DNA of 64,000 nt from Heterohyrax brucei (Eukaryota; Chordata; Mammalia; Hyracoidea; Procaviidae): the NCBI GenBank assembly GCA_028571685.1, contig CM053143.1, positions 10,717,501 through 10,781,500 on the forward strand. The letters are read 5' to 3'. The translations under genes were made by a program, and so were the position numbers. Below the pieces are notes generated by a model, which worked only from the letters and a program-made list of their open reading frames with translations, searched no databases and was not told the origin of the DNA. Shown here piece by piece: positions 54,781 to 64,000 of this stretch; positions within the stretch are counted from its first letter, which is position 1, and the number at the start of each line of letters is the position of its first letter.

Positions 54781-55779
54781 AACTATTCCATCTCACTGGA
54801 AGAGACTCTTTCTTCCTGTTAGGGGTCAAAATAGGAAATTGCTCTTCTATTTATGAAGTACAAAGACATTTGCTGTATAACACTGTTGCATATCATTATC
54901 CAACCTCATTAATATTTTGAAATATTACAGGTTACTCACATAATGCATAATGACATATAGATTAGCAAAAGACATGCCATACGAAAAGAAGACATTGTTT
55001 TACCAGAGACAGTGGATATTTCAGCCTTTCTGCTTATCCCTGAATGCAGCAAAACCTTGATTTTATTTTTATTAGAGGCTAAGGACTTCACTGGTTTTCA
55101 GAAATCCTTAACAAGTATTTTCAGAGATATCAGAATTCATACTGTTCTTTCCACAGTATCTACTCTTGAATTTCAATGATAATTCTGTGAGCTGCTTTCT
55201 ATGAGCAAGAAACTCTATATATTATATCACAAGAACTGTGAATTTTCATAACTAATTTTTGAACCTCTATCTGGCACATTAAACAATGACAGAATCAGTA
55301 AGACTAAAGTCCTGTGTTTTCTCTCTTCTCTAAGAAATTCCTTGTATTCCAACTCCTGAAAACACAAATTTTGTTCACTTCAGTCAGTGTTACTTACAGA
55401 TTGCCCAAAATTAGCTTATTGTTTTTGAATGGGAATGTCTAATGTTTTAAAAATTATCTAGTAAATTCTACAGCATAAACAACTGCTTCAGCATTTTAGG
55501 CCACCGTTTCAGGATAAGTCATCCGAGCACATTTCTCTGCCTGGCAGGAGGTGGCACTAGAGTTATGCTTGCAAAACCACCGGTGAAAGTCTACAGCCAA
55601 AGCTAGTTGAAAGTCAGTGTTTAATTAGCTGGCTTTCAAGCAGCGTGCTAAAATAGAAGTCATAATATGTATAGATCGGTTCATGGACTTCAAATATATT
55701 TGCCAAAACCAAGGCCATAGTGATCAAACTTCTCAGAACCCTCTTCTACAAATTTCAGTGCATTTTACAAAACATTAAT
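54781..55779. other. No gene recognised; single-copy-looking DNA
   Basis: One of the longer repeat-free stretches. Suitable for conservation testing but shows no exon or RNA gene by eye. Confidence 0.45.
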
Positions 55780-56060
55780 TCTGCGAACATTCGTTGATCA
55801 CCTCCTATGGGCAAGGCACCCTGCTAGGGTCGCCATGAGTCGGATCCAACTCCACAGCACTTGGCTTTTGGCTGGCAGTTAACAATGCAAATGTTGACAT
55901 TTACCTTTTACTTGGAGAGGCAGATTGAAGTAAGCCATAGACAATTACCTACTTAATTAAAACTGCTAGAAGTGTTAAAAAGCAGAGATGTGGGATGCTA
56001 TGACAGGGTAGTGAGAACCTGACCCAGGAGTGGCAGCACAGTGGGGAGGGCTTCCGTGAT
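55780..56060 (+). repeat. L2-like 3' end, interrupted
   Basis: GCGAACATTCGTTGATCACC, TCCTATGGGCAAGGCACCCT, then after a 55-bp insert AGTTAACAATGCAAATG. These are worn L2 3'-end phrases. Confidence 0.55.
55825..55879 (+). mobile_element. Tail-only SINE insert (about 55 bp)
   Basis: GCTAGGGTCGCCATGAGTCG, GATCCAACTCCACAGCACTT, GGCTTTTGGCTGGC: only the SINE tail, inside an L2 remnant. Its left end coincides with that of the copy at 4604 (CTAGGGTCGCC). Confidence 0.65.
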
Positions 56061-56252
56061 CACTTGTTCTTCATTCCTTTAAAAAAAAGTCATATTTTTC
56101 CTAGACCTTATTTCTATTTCTACTCTTAAATACCACTCAATAACTAATTGCATTATTAAGATTCTGCCCGATACTCCATCAGCTCACTTGGTGCTGTATA
56201 ATTTCCCTGGGCTCTGCAATCCTAGTTCCTTTTAAGCATTCAATAGAGCAGT

Positions 56253-56350
56253 AGTTCTCACCTGTGGCAGGACCACCCTAGCAGGCAACTTGGAAATTTG
56301 TGGAGGTGTTTTTATGGGTTCACAATGATTTAGAGGGTGCTCCTGGTAGA
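56253..56350 (+). repeat. MER20-like hAT fragment, weak
   Basis: TAGTTCTCACCTGTGGCAGG, AACTTGGAAATTTGTGGAGG, TGTTTTTATGGGTTCACAAT, GGGTGCTCCTGGTAGATCC follow the order of MER20. Confidence 0.5.
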
Positions 56351-57019
56351 TCCTAGTGTCCTGCCCTTTGTGGAACCATCAAGAACAAGAAGAAATTACT
56401 CCTCATCCTCATGACTTTCAAATGTCCCACTGGTCATTCATGCACATAAACAGCCTGCTTCTGATTACGTTTTGTGTGTAAATACAAAGTCCTTTTGCAT
56501 GGTTTTTATATAAACTGAGTTTTCCAGGAAGGCAAAGAGAGTGTAAACAGAGGGAAGACTGTGTTTTGTTTTGTTTGGACCTTTACCAAAACTTGTTGAA
56601 CATACTGAGAAAATCCCCTTGCTGATAATGTCAGTGCCACATCTGATGTTTGAGTCACCAGTATGACACACTTGTACCGTTCTGAATTTACAGCGGACAC
56701 ACTCATGGAGAGTCTACAGATAGGTGTGAGCATCTGACTACTTTATTATGTCTTCTAGTGGATTGATATCACAGCATTTGCATATTGAAACACGTTTTAC
56801 TATAAGTTACCTTCCTTGAATTTCTCTTTTATATGAAAGTCAGGAATTTTTTTTTTTTTTAATTATAGGCGTAGGGAAATTACATTTTCTGTGAATTTAA
56901 TTTCAAACTAGTAAGGAAGACATTAGACAACACTTGTTTTAAAAAGCAAAATGCTGGTTCCAGCTGGGGAGAACCACTGCAACTGAATCTAATAATTAGA
57001 AAAGCAGGGGATGGCCAGA
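56351..57019. other. No gene recognised
   Basis: Single-copy-looking DNA; overlapping short antisense frames at 56465-56733 have no motif. Confidence 0.45.
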
Positions 57020-57228
57020 CCAAAACCCAAACCAAACCTGTTGCCCTTGAGTCAGTTCTGACACATAGTCACCCTATAGGACAGAGTACAGCTGCCTCCA
57101 TTCCACTGGGCTCTCAAGGCTATAAATCTTTACTGAAACAAACTGCTATCTCTTTCTTCTGTGGAACTGCTGGTGGGTTTGAACCTCTAAACTTTCAGCT
57201 GAGATCTTTAACCAATGAGTCAGAGTCC
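57020..57228 (-). mobile_element. AfroSINE, long form
   Basis: AACCAAACCTGTTGCCCTTG, GTCAGTTCTGACACATAGTC, AAGGCTATAAATCTTTACTG, GGAACTGCTGGTGGGTTTGA. The AT-rich patch used by L1 in two other copies is intact here. Confidence 0.88.
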
Positions 57229-57234
57229 TTAAAT

Positions 57235-57430
57235 ATCTACTCTTCCTCATACTGTGTGATGTTGGGCAAGTTCTTAAACTTGTATCATGCCCATGTCATA
57301 GTCTATGAACACAAATGGTACCAATATCACATAAGTATCGTTGGTTCTGTGAGAATCAACAGAGATAATGTTCAGAACATAGAGCACGACAAACACACTG
57401 CAAACTCTCATTAAATGTTATTTTATTACT
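57235..57430 (+). repeat. MIR fragment
   Basis: TGTGTGATGTTGGGCAAGTT, CTTAAACTTGTATCATG and 'aacagagataatgttcagaacatagagca' up to ATTAAATGTTATT follow MIR. Confidence 0.7.
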
Positions 57431-57801
57431 TTTCCAGTCAAAGTGGCAACTGATAATGCTTTAGAGATTATTTTTCTAGTTGGCTGCTAACTTGTTACCA
57501 TCCACTGTGTTTTAAACTCAAACTATAATTAAGTGTATGACATGTGCACTTAAAAAAAAAAAAGAGCTTTTAATTTTTCTCTTCTAGTTTTTAGTACTTC
57601 AGCCCATCTGGCTTCTACGAGCTGAATTCAGCAACCAGCTGTCGCATCATCTTAATTTACATTTTTGCAGCATCACTCTATAATCAGAGACAAGAAGAAA
57701 ATGTATTTCAGTTCAAAAAAAGAGAAATGGAAGTCAAGATCTTGTATTTAATGAGCAAATATTCTTGGTGCCACTTCCTCTATAGCCCCCACAAACAAGA
57801 A
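57431..57801. other. No gene recognised
   Basis: Nothing named. Confidence 0.45.
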
Positions 57802-58000
57802 AATCCACTGCTGTCAAGCTGATTCAGACTCATAGTGACCCTGTAAGGTAGAGCAGAGCTGCCCCAAAGGTTTTCAAGACTGTAAATCTTCAGAGAAGCA
57901 GACTGCCACATTTTTCTCCCACGAAGCAGCTGGTCAGTTCATGCCACCAACTTCCTAGTTAGCAGCCAAGTATCTTTACCACCGTGTCACCAGGACCCCT
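57802..58000 (-). mobile_element. AfroSINE, long form
   Basis: CACTGCTGTCAAGCTGATTC, GACTCATAGTGACCCTGTAA, GACTGTAAATCTTCAGAGAA, GCAGACTGCCACATTTTTCT, GTGTCACCAGGACCCCT. Confidence 0.88.
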
Positions 58001-58139
58001 CTGATATCCCCCAGACTGCGTTTGTCATAATCAGGTATGTCATCACTCAAATGAAGACCACGCAGTCTCCCAAATCGGAATGAAAAGAAGATTAACCTTA
58101 TCCTTGAGTAAACTATTAAGCTGTCATGATTCTGAATAA

Positions 58140-58345
58140 TTCATTTATTCAACAAATACTTTTTGGCTATTATTTTAAACAGAGGTACATTAGGAGCTGG
58201 AGTGAATAATGAACTATAGAATTAGAAGTTTAGTATTCAGAGATTCATTCTTTCAACAAACATGCATTGGACATGATAGGCTCTGGGCCAGGTACAAGGG
58301 ATACAAAGATGAATAAGTTATGATTGCTGCCTCAAGAACCTGAAT
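58140..58345 (+). repeat. Two L2-like 3' ends in tandem
   Basis: TTCATTTATTCAACAAATAC (58139) and ATTCATTCTTTCAACAAACA with GGCTCTGGGCCAGGTACAAG, GGATACAAAGATGAATAAGT (58243-58322) are both L2 3'-end motifs in the same orientation. Confidence 0.6.
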
Positions 58346-58600
58346 TCATATTTCAAAAAAGAAAAAAGCAGAATTTGAAATGCAAATCATCTTGTAGTAG
58401 CTCGAGAGAAATTTGTGAGATGGTCAGTCAATTGCTGAGTGACCACCATGACCACAGTACTATAGTATACAACGTTATCACCTACAACAGCCTTCATTTG
58501 CGTTTAATCTTTTTTCAATTTATTTTATTTTTTTATTAATTACAGTAAAAGAATAAAATTTCTAACATCTATCAGTTATCTCATCTATGATAAACCCTCA

Positions 58601-58625
58601 GCCACCCACCCACCCACCCACCCAT
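58601..58625. repeat. (CCCA)n microsatellite in the L1 3' UTR
   Basis: Five to six CCCA units, expanded from the CCACCC present at the homologous place in the 8.9-kb L1. Confidence 0.85.
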
Positions 58626-58673
58626 GTAGCCAACAGTCATTTTCTTCTATAGATAATTCCCTTGTTAAGTCCT

Positions 58674-61600
58674 TATAACAGGGGTCTCATACAAAATTTG
58701 TCCTTTTCACACTGACTGAGTTCACTCAGTATGATCTTTTCCAAATGAGATCATGTTACAAGATGTTTTCTAAAGTTGTCATTGTCTTTTATCACAGCAT
58801 AGTGTTCCATTGAGTGTAGGTACCACAGTTTGCTTATCCATTCATCTGTTGATGGGCATCGGGGTTGATTCCCACTTTTTGCTATTGTGGACTATGATGC
58901 AACAACATTCATGTACATGTATCTGTTCATGTGACAACCTTTGTTTCTGAAAGATAAATTCCAAGCAGGGGAACTACAGGATCAAATGGTATATCTATTT
59001 CCAACTTTTTAAGGAAGTGCCAGATTGTTTTCCAGAGGTTGTACTATTTTGCAACCCCACCAGCAGCATAGGAGAGTTTCAAGTTCTCCACAGCCTCTCT
59101 AGCATTTGTTGTTTCATGTTTTTTGGATCATGGCCAACCTTGTTGGGGTAAGATGGTATCTGATTGTAGTTTTGATCTGAATTTCTTTAATAGCTAATGA
59201 TCCTGAGCAATTCTGCATGTGTCTTTTGGCTGCCGCATATCCTCTTTAGAGAAATGTCTATCTCCTTCACCCATTGCTTAATTGGATTATTTATCCTTTT
59301 CTTGCTGATATTTTGTAATACCTTATAGATTAGTAAGATCAGATGTCAGTCTGACATATAGTTTCCAAATATTTTTTACCATTCTGTAGGTGGCCTTTTA
59401 ATTCTTTTCATGAAGTCTTTGGATGAGCAAAAGTGTTTGATTCTTAGTAGTTCCCGTTTTCTGTTTTCTCTTCTGTTGAACATGCCTTGCTGGTCAGATT
59501 TTGAAGTCTGTCTACATTGTGTGTTAAAACTTCCATTGTTGATCCTATTTTATCTTGGATGAGCTTTATTGTTTTAGATTTGATATTTAGGCCTTTTATC
59601 CAATTTGAGTTGGTTTCTGGTTTTTGTATAAGGTGTGACATATGGGTCTGGTTTCAATTTTTTGCAGGTGCATATCCAGTCTTGACAGCACCATTTGTTA
59701 GAGACTGTTCTTACCCCAGTTTAAAATCTTGGGGCCTTTGTCAAATATCCACTGTTCATAGGAGGATGGTGGCATCTCTGAGGCCTCAGCTCTGCTCCAT
59801 TGGTCCCTGTGTCTCTTTTTGTACCAGTACCAGGCTATTTTGACAACTGTGGCAGTGTGATAGTTTCTAAAGTCAGGAAGTAAGAGGCTTCCCAGTGTGT
59901 TCTTCTTCAGTAGTGCCTTAGTTATCTGAAGTTTCTTCCCTTTCCAAACAAAGTTGATGATTTGTTTCTCCATCTCATTAAAAGATGTCGCTGGAATTTG
60001 TCTTGGGATTGCATTATATAAGTAGATTGCTTTGGGTACAATAGACATTTTCACAATGTTGAGTCTTTCTATCCATGAGCAGGGTGGATTACTCCATTTA
60101 TGTAAGTCTTAGTTTCTTGTATTAGGGTCTTGTAGTTCTCTTTGTAAAGAACTCTTATTTCTCTAGTTAGATTTATTTCTAGGTATTTTATCTTCTTGAG
60201 AGCTATAGTAAATGGAATTGATTTTGGATTTCTTCTTTAATAATCTCACTGTTGGTATAAAGGAATCCTACTGATTTGCTTATGTTTATCTTGTATCCCA
60301 TTACTTTGCTAACCTTCTCCATTAGTTCCAATAGTTTACTTATGGATTCTCTGTATAAACAGTCATATCATCTGCAGATAGGGAGATTTTTATTTCTTCA
60401 TTGTCAATACAGATGTCCTTTATTTCTTTGTCTTGTCTAATTGTTCTGGCTAGAACTTCTAGCACAATGTTGAATAGAAGTGGTGAGAGTGGGCATCCTT
60501 GTCTAGTTCCCATTCTCAAAGGCAATTCTTTCAGTCTTTCACCATTCAGGATGACGAAGGCAGCTGGGTTTGTGTAGATGCTACTGATTGCATTGAGGAA
60601 TTTCCCCACTATTCCTGTTTTCCTGAGAGTTTTAAGCATGAATGGGTGTTGAACTTTGTCAAATTTCTTTTCTGCATCAACTGACAAAATCATTTATCTT
60701 TTGTGTGGTTGATGTGGTTGATTACACTAATTGTTTTTCTGATGTTGAACCAGCCTTGCATGCCTGGAATGAAACCAACTTGATCATGAGGAATTATTTT
60801 TTTTTACATGCTTTTGAATTCTATTGGCTAGAATTTTGTTGAACACTTTTGCATCTAGGTTCACAAGTGATAGTGGTCCATAATTTTCTTTTTTTGTGGG
60901 ATCTTTCCCTGGCTTTGGTATCAGGGTTATGCTGGCTTCATAGAATGAATATGGGAATATTCCACCCCTTTCTACAGTGTGATGTAGCCTCAGTAGTATC
61001 AGAGTTAACTCTTCTCTAAAAGTTTGGTGGAATTCTCCAGTGAAGCCACCTGGGTCAGGACTTTTTTTTGGTTGGTAGATTTTTGATGACTTTTTCAATC
61101 TCTTCCTTTGTGATACATTTATTAAGTTGATCTACTTCTCCTTGTGATAATCTTGGTGAGTGATATGAATCTAGAAATTTGTCCATTTCCTCTAGGTTTT
61201 CAAACCCGTTCGAGTACAGCCTTTCATAGTATTCTGTTACGATATTTTTTATTTCAGCTGGGTCTGTTGTAACCACTCATCTCATTTCTTAATTGGTTTA
61301 TTTGTATCTTCTGCTGTTTTTCTTTTGTAAGTTTAGCCAATGGTTTATCAATTTTGTGGGTCTTTTCAAAGAATCACCTTTTGGTTTTGTTAATTCTTTT
61401 GTTTTTCTATTCTGTGATTCATTTAGTTCTGCTCTAATCCTTATAATCTGTTTTATTCTGGTGGCTGAGGGTTTCTTCTGTTGCTATCTTTCTACTTGTT
61501 CAAGCTGTAAGGTTAATTCTTTAATTTGGGCCCTTTCTTCTTTCCGGATGCGTGTAGTTACAGAGATGAACTGACCTCTGAGCACTTCTTTTGCTGTACC

Positions 61601-62804
61601 CCATAGATTCTGATAGGATGTGTTTTCATTCTCACTCGATTCCATGAATTTATTTATTTTGTCCTTGATTTCTTCTATAACCCAAGGCTTTTTGAGCAAA
61701 GTGTTGTTCAGTTTCCATAAGTTTGAATTTCTACCTATGTTTTTTCTGTTATTTATTTCAACTTTTATAGCTCCGTGGTCTGAGAAGATACTTTGCAGTA
61801 AATCGGTGGTTTGGATTTTATAGAGAATTGCTTTATGACCTAACACATGGTCTATTCTGGAGAATGTTCCATGTGCACTGGAGAAGAAGGTGTACTCATC
61901 CATTGATGGATGTCATGGATTGAATTGTGTCCCCCTTAAAATACATATAGCCATGTGGCTTGGTCATGACTTCCAGTATCTTGTGACTGTCCTCCATTTT
62001 GTGGTTTTCCTATGCTGTATGTTAAAGGATTAGGGTGAGACTACAAATCTCTTTGTAAGATCACCTCCCTGCTCCACTGGAAAGGGAGTTTCCCTGGAGT
62101 GTGGCTTGTCCCACCCTTAATCCTTTCAGCCTACAAGAGATAAAAGGAAAGGGAGACAGGCTGAGAACTGGGAACCTCCTACCGTCAAGCAAGCAGCACC
62201 GGGAGAAGAGCATATACGTCAGACCTGAGGTTCCTGCACCAAGATGCTCCCTGGACAAAGACTGATGCAACACAAGAACTTTCCTCCAGAGCTGACAAGG
62301 TGAAAGCCTTCCCCTGGAGCAGACACCCTGAATATGGACTTGTAAACTACCGGACCTTGTAAGAATAAACCTTCCTTCATTAAAGCCATCTACTTTGTGG
62401 TATTTCAGTTACAGCAGCCCTAGCTGACTAAAACAATGGATCAAAAGATCTGTGTTTGTCAATAAGGTCAAGTTGGTTGATTGTTGCAATAAGATGTTAT
62501 GCATCTTTACTGAGCTTTTTCTGTATAATCTATCCATAACTGAAAAGAGAGCATTGAATTCTCCAACTATTACTGTGGAAAGATCTGTCTCATTGTTCAG
62601 TGTTGTCAGTATTTGTTCAATTCATTTAGGTGCTCTGGTATTGGGTGCATAAATATTTAATATTGTTAAGCCCTGCTTGAGAATTGAAGCTTTCAGCAAT
62701 AAATAGTGACCATCCTTGTCCACACTAGTGGATTTTACATTAAAATCTATTTTATCTGGGATTAGTATTGCCACATCTGTTCTTCTTTGTATATTGTAGG
62801 CTTT
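58674..62804 (-). pseudogene. L1 ORF2: reverse transcriptase and part of endonuclease, broken
   Basis: In element order: endonuclease from NIQRRTDVAILIPDK (62807-62622), the solo LTR, then DEYTFFSSAHGTFSRIDHVL with an intact SDHGAIKVEI (61903-61484). The linker and RT domain follow: [20 protein letters not shown] (61098-60784), [32 protein letters not shown] and [13 protein letters not shown] (60693-60340). Then come MKMSIVPKAIYLYNAIPRQI (60054-59698), SNWIKGLN (59641-59444) and the stop at about 58674-58676. It is split over at least six frames. The RT box reads SADD where L1 usually has FADD; both catalytic Asp are kept. Confidence 0.85.
61911..62435 (+). mobile_element. Solo LTR, ERVL-MaLR-like, TSD ATGGA
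   Basis: It begins TGTCATGGATTGAATTGTGT, carries GAATAAACCTTCCTTCATTA near the 3' end and ends CTAGCTGACTAAAACA. A perfect duplication ATGGA lies at 61906-61910 and 62436-62440 inside L1 ORF2. It is the best preserved member of the family, with copies at 83, 4973, 15569, 16945, 30450, 53433 and 63672. No gag-pol sequence is present. Confidence 0.95.
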
Positions 62805-63028
62805 CATCTGACTTCTCTGTAGAAATAATGCTGGCTAGAAAACAGTGGGCAGACACATTCAAAGCCCTGAAGGAGAAAAACTTCTATACTGCAAAGTTGT
62901 GTATCAAATATAATGGTGAAATTAAGACTTTTGAAGATAAGGAGATATTTAGAGACTTCATAAAAACTAAACCAAAATTACATGAAATACTGAAAGAAGC
63001 TCTTCCCTTAGAAAAACAGAACCATTAA
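62797..63028 (+). pseudogene. L1 ORF1 C-terminal domain (inverted arm)
   Basis: The open frame from SDFSVEIMLARKQWADTFKA through KYNGEIKTF, FRDFIKTKPKLHEILKEAL to EKQNH and a stop at 63026-63028 is the ORF1p C-terminal domain, matching the same end (EEQNH) of the 33.6-kb copy. It is truncated at the inversion point. Confidence 0.88.
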
Positions 63029-63446
63029 ATGTATATTTAAGGTGACAATTTGGGACACATCATCCAAAGTTCTAATCAGTTATGAAAGTAACAAAACTTA
63101 TTCAAAGCTACAGTATTAAAATGAAGGAATCTGTGATGATATCATGACAACTATCATACCATCACATTGAAAGAGGGATAGACAACAGTAGTTACAGTCA
63201 TTGCAGATGCAGAGGAAGTTTAAGAGTTATGCAGTAGTTAAAATTGGGTTTAATCATAGTTAAGTGAAATAATACAGGTAGCCATAAAGCAAATTAACAG
63301 TGCATTGTATCAAAATAAGAAATGCAATACAGGAGTCTCAGTGAACTCAAACCAACACTGAAACAATAACCCATAAAGAAGAATGGCCCAGAATAGAACA
63401 TTAAGAGCAATATAGAAAATATTAACATAAAAGTAATTACATCAAA
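63029..63446 (+). other. L1 inter-ORF spacer (418 bp)
   Basis: Homologous to 33254-33642 in the other L1. It has no open frame, and is long for an L1 spacer. Confidence 0.7.
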
Positions 63447-63649
63447 ATGGTGGCAGTAAGACCATACCTATTGATAATTACACTGGCTGTAAATGGACTG
63501 AATGCTCCAGTAAAGAGGCTGCAAGTAACATCCTGGATCAAAAGACACGACCCATCTATATGTTGCTTACAAGAAACACACCTTAGACTTAAAGATATGA
63601 ACAAATTGAAAACTAAAGGCTGGAATAATATATACCAAGCTAGCAATAT
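63447..63649 (+). pseudogene. L1 ORF2 N-terminus (inverted arm)
   Basis: MVAVRPYLLIITLAVNGLNA, then SWIKRHDPSICCLQETHLRL and KGWNNIYQASN, holds the first endonuclease motifs (N of VNGLN, E of LQETH). It stops exactly where the antisense arm resumes. Confidence 0.88.
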
Positions 63650-63671
63650 GCATTTAATGTTTATATTCACC

Positions 63672-64000
63672 TGCTATGTACTGAATTGTGTCCCCCCAAA
63701 AGATACGAAGTTCTAACCCTTGTACCTGTGAATGAAATCCTGTTTGGAAATAGGGTTTCTCTTTTGTTATGTAAATCCTGAGTAGGGTGAGTCCTAAACC
63801 TAGTCCCTTGAATGGGTGATCATTACAACAGCTGAAAACCCACAGACACCCTGCTAATTCAGAACTGAAGCACTCTTGAAGTCCACCTTTCAGCCAAAGA
63901 ATGAAGCCCAGCAAATCCACTGCCATTGAGTCTATTCTGACTCATACCAACCGTATAGACAGTAGAACTGCCACATAGTTTCCAAGGAGCACTTGGGGGA
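63672..64000 (+). mobile_element. MaLR-like LTR, 5' part, runs off the window
   Basis: TGCTATGTACTGAATTGTGT with a C run, TTGTACCTGTGAATGAAATC, CTGTTTGGAAATAGGGTTTC is the 5' half of a MaLR-type LTR. It is interrupted at about 63909 by a SINE. Confidence 0.75.
63909..64000 (-). mobile_element. AfroSINE, partial at window edge
   Basis: CAAATCCACTGCCATTGAGT, CTATTCTGACTCATACCAAC, AGTTTCCAAGGAGCACTTGG; the rest lies outside. Confidence 0.85.

Larger units (their letters stand above)
58513..63649 (-). mobile_element. L1 LINE with inverted 5' segment (twin priming)
   Basis: 58513-62804 is antisense L1 from a short 3' UTR (about 160 bp, AATAAA-bearing) through ORF2 back to about codon 70. 62797-63649 is in the opposite orientation and holds the ORF1 C-terminus, spacer and ORF2 codons 1 to about 67. 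The two arms meet head to head near 62800 and together cover L1 without a gap at codon 67-70. GCGTTTAATCTTT (58500-58512) and GCATTTAATGTTT (63650-63662), 11 of 13 identical, look like the target-site duplication. A solo LTR is nested at 61911-62435. Confidence 0.88.

Noticed and set aside
58601-58625. CCCA array as a telomere-like or regulatory repeat
   Set aside because: It is a short microsatellite expanded within an L1 3' UTR; the other L1 copy has the unexpanded CCACCC.
1-64000. CRISPR arrays, bacterial operons, riboswitches or terminators
   Set aside because: The sequence is a mammalian chromosome stretch. The repeated words are SINE, RTE, L1 and LTR copies, without regular spacers.

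Overview
This window is mammalian, and almost certainly afrotherian; an elephant or another paenungulate is the best guess. The diagnosis rests on its repeats. A tRNA-headed SINE occurs about 35 times. Its 3' tail (GGGTCGCTATGAGTCGGA... GACGGCA) is the same as the 3' end of RTE/BovB-type LINEs in the same window, whose tails are (GTT)n. L1 elements carry the 3'-UTR types I associate with elephant sequence. I made this identification by eye from remembered consensus features; no search was run.

No protein-coding gene, exon, tRNA gene or other host RNA gene could be supported. Every longer open frame lies in, or antisense to, a retrotransposon, an LTR or unrecognised non-coding DNA. The window is best described as an intergenic or large-intron stretch of nested transposable elements separated by single-copy sequence.

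Layout: 0-5.6 kb has two MaLR-like LTRs around an old antisense L1. 5.6-8.2 kb is mostly single copy with MIRs. 8.25-11.6 kb is an antisense L1 that keeps both ends but has lost nearly all of ORF2. 11.6-23.2 kb is a mosaic of old sense-strand L1 pieces interrupted by RTE elements; two of the RTEs have readable target-site duplications (TSDs). 23.4-31.7 kb holds SINEs, a young L1 3' end inside a SINE, a probable class I LTR (27.9-28.7 kb), RTE fragments and another MaLR-like LTR. 31.8-36.2 kb is a four-layer nest: an old L1 3' UTR, split by a SINE, split by a younger L1 with a complete 5' end, itself carrying a tiny SINE-tail insertion. 36-58 kb is the least repeat-dense part, with scattered SINE, RTE, MIR, L2, MLT1 and hAT-like remnants in single-copy DNA. 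58.5-63.65 kb is a young L1 whose 5' part is inverted in the twin-priming pattern, with a solo LTR inserted in its ORF2. A further LTR runs off the right edge.

The elements are linked functionally. The RTE LINE is the likely source of enzyme for the SINEs, because they share a 3' tail. L1 uses the AT-rich patch inside the long SINE variant as a landing site. The LTRs are solo and carry no retroviral genes. The most interesting observations are: a recurrent 35-55 bp 'tail-only' SINE class, one copy with a clean 7-bp TSD; a 3'-truncated L1 with a perfect 10-bp TSD and no poly(A); an ORF2-deleted L1 with a microhomology junction; the twin-primed L1; and an unusually long (about 0.4 kb) spacer between L1 ORF1 and ORF2. 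I found no convincing new gene system.
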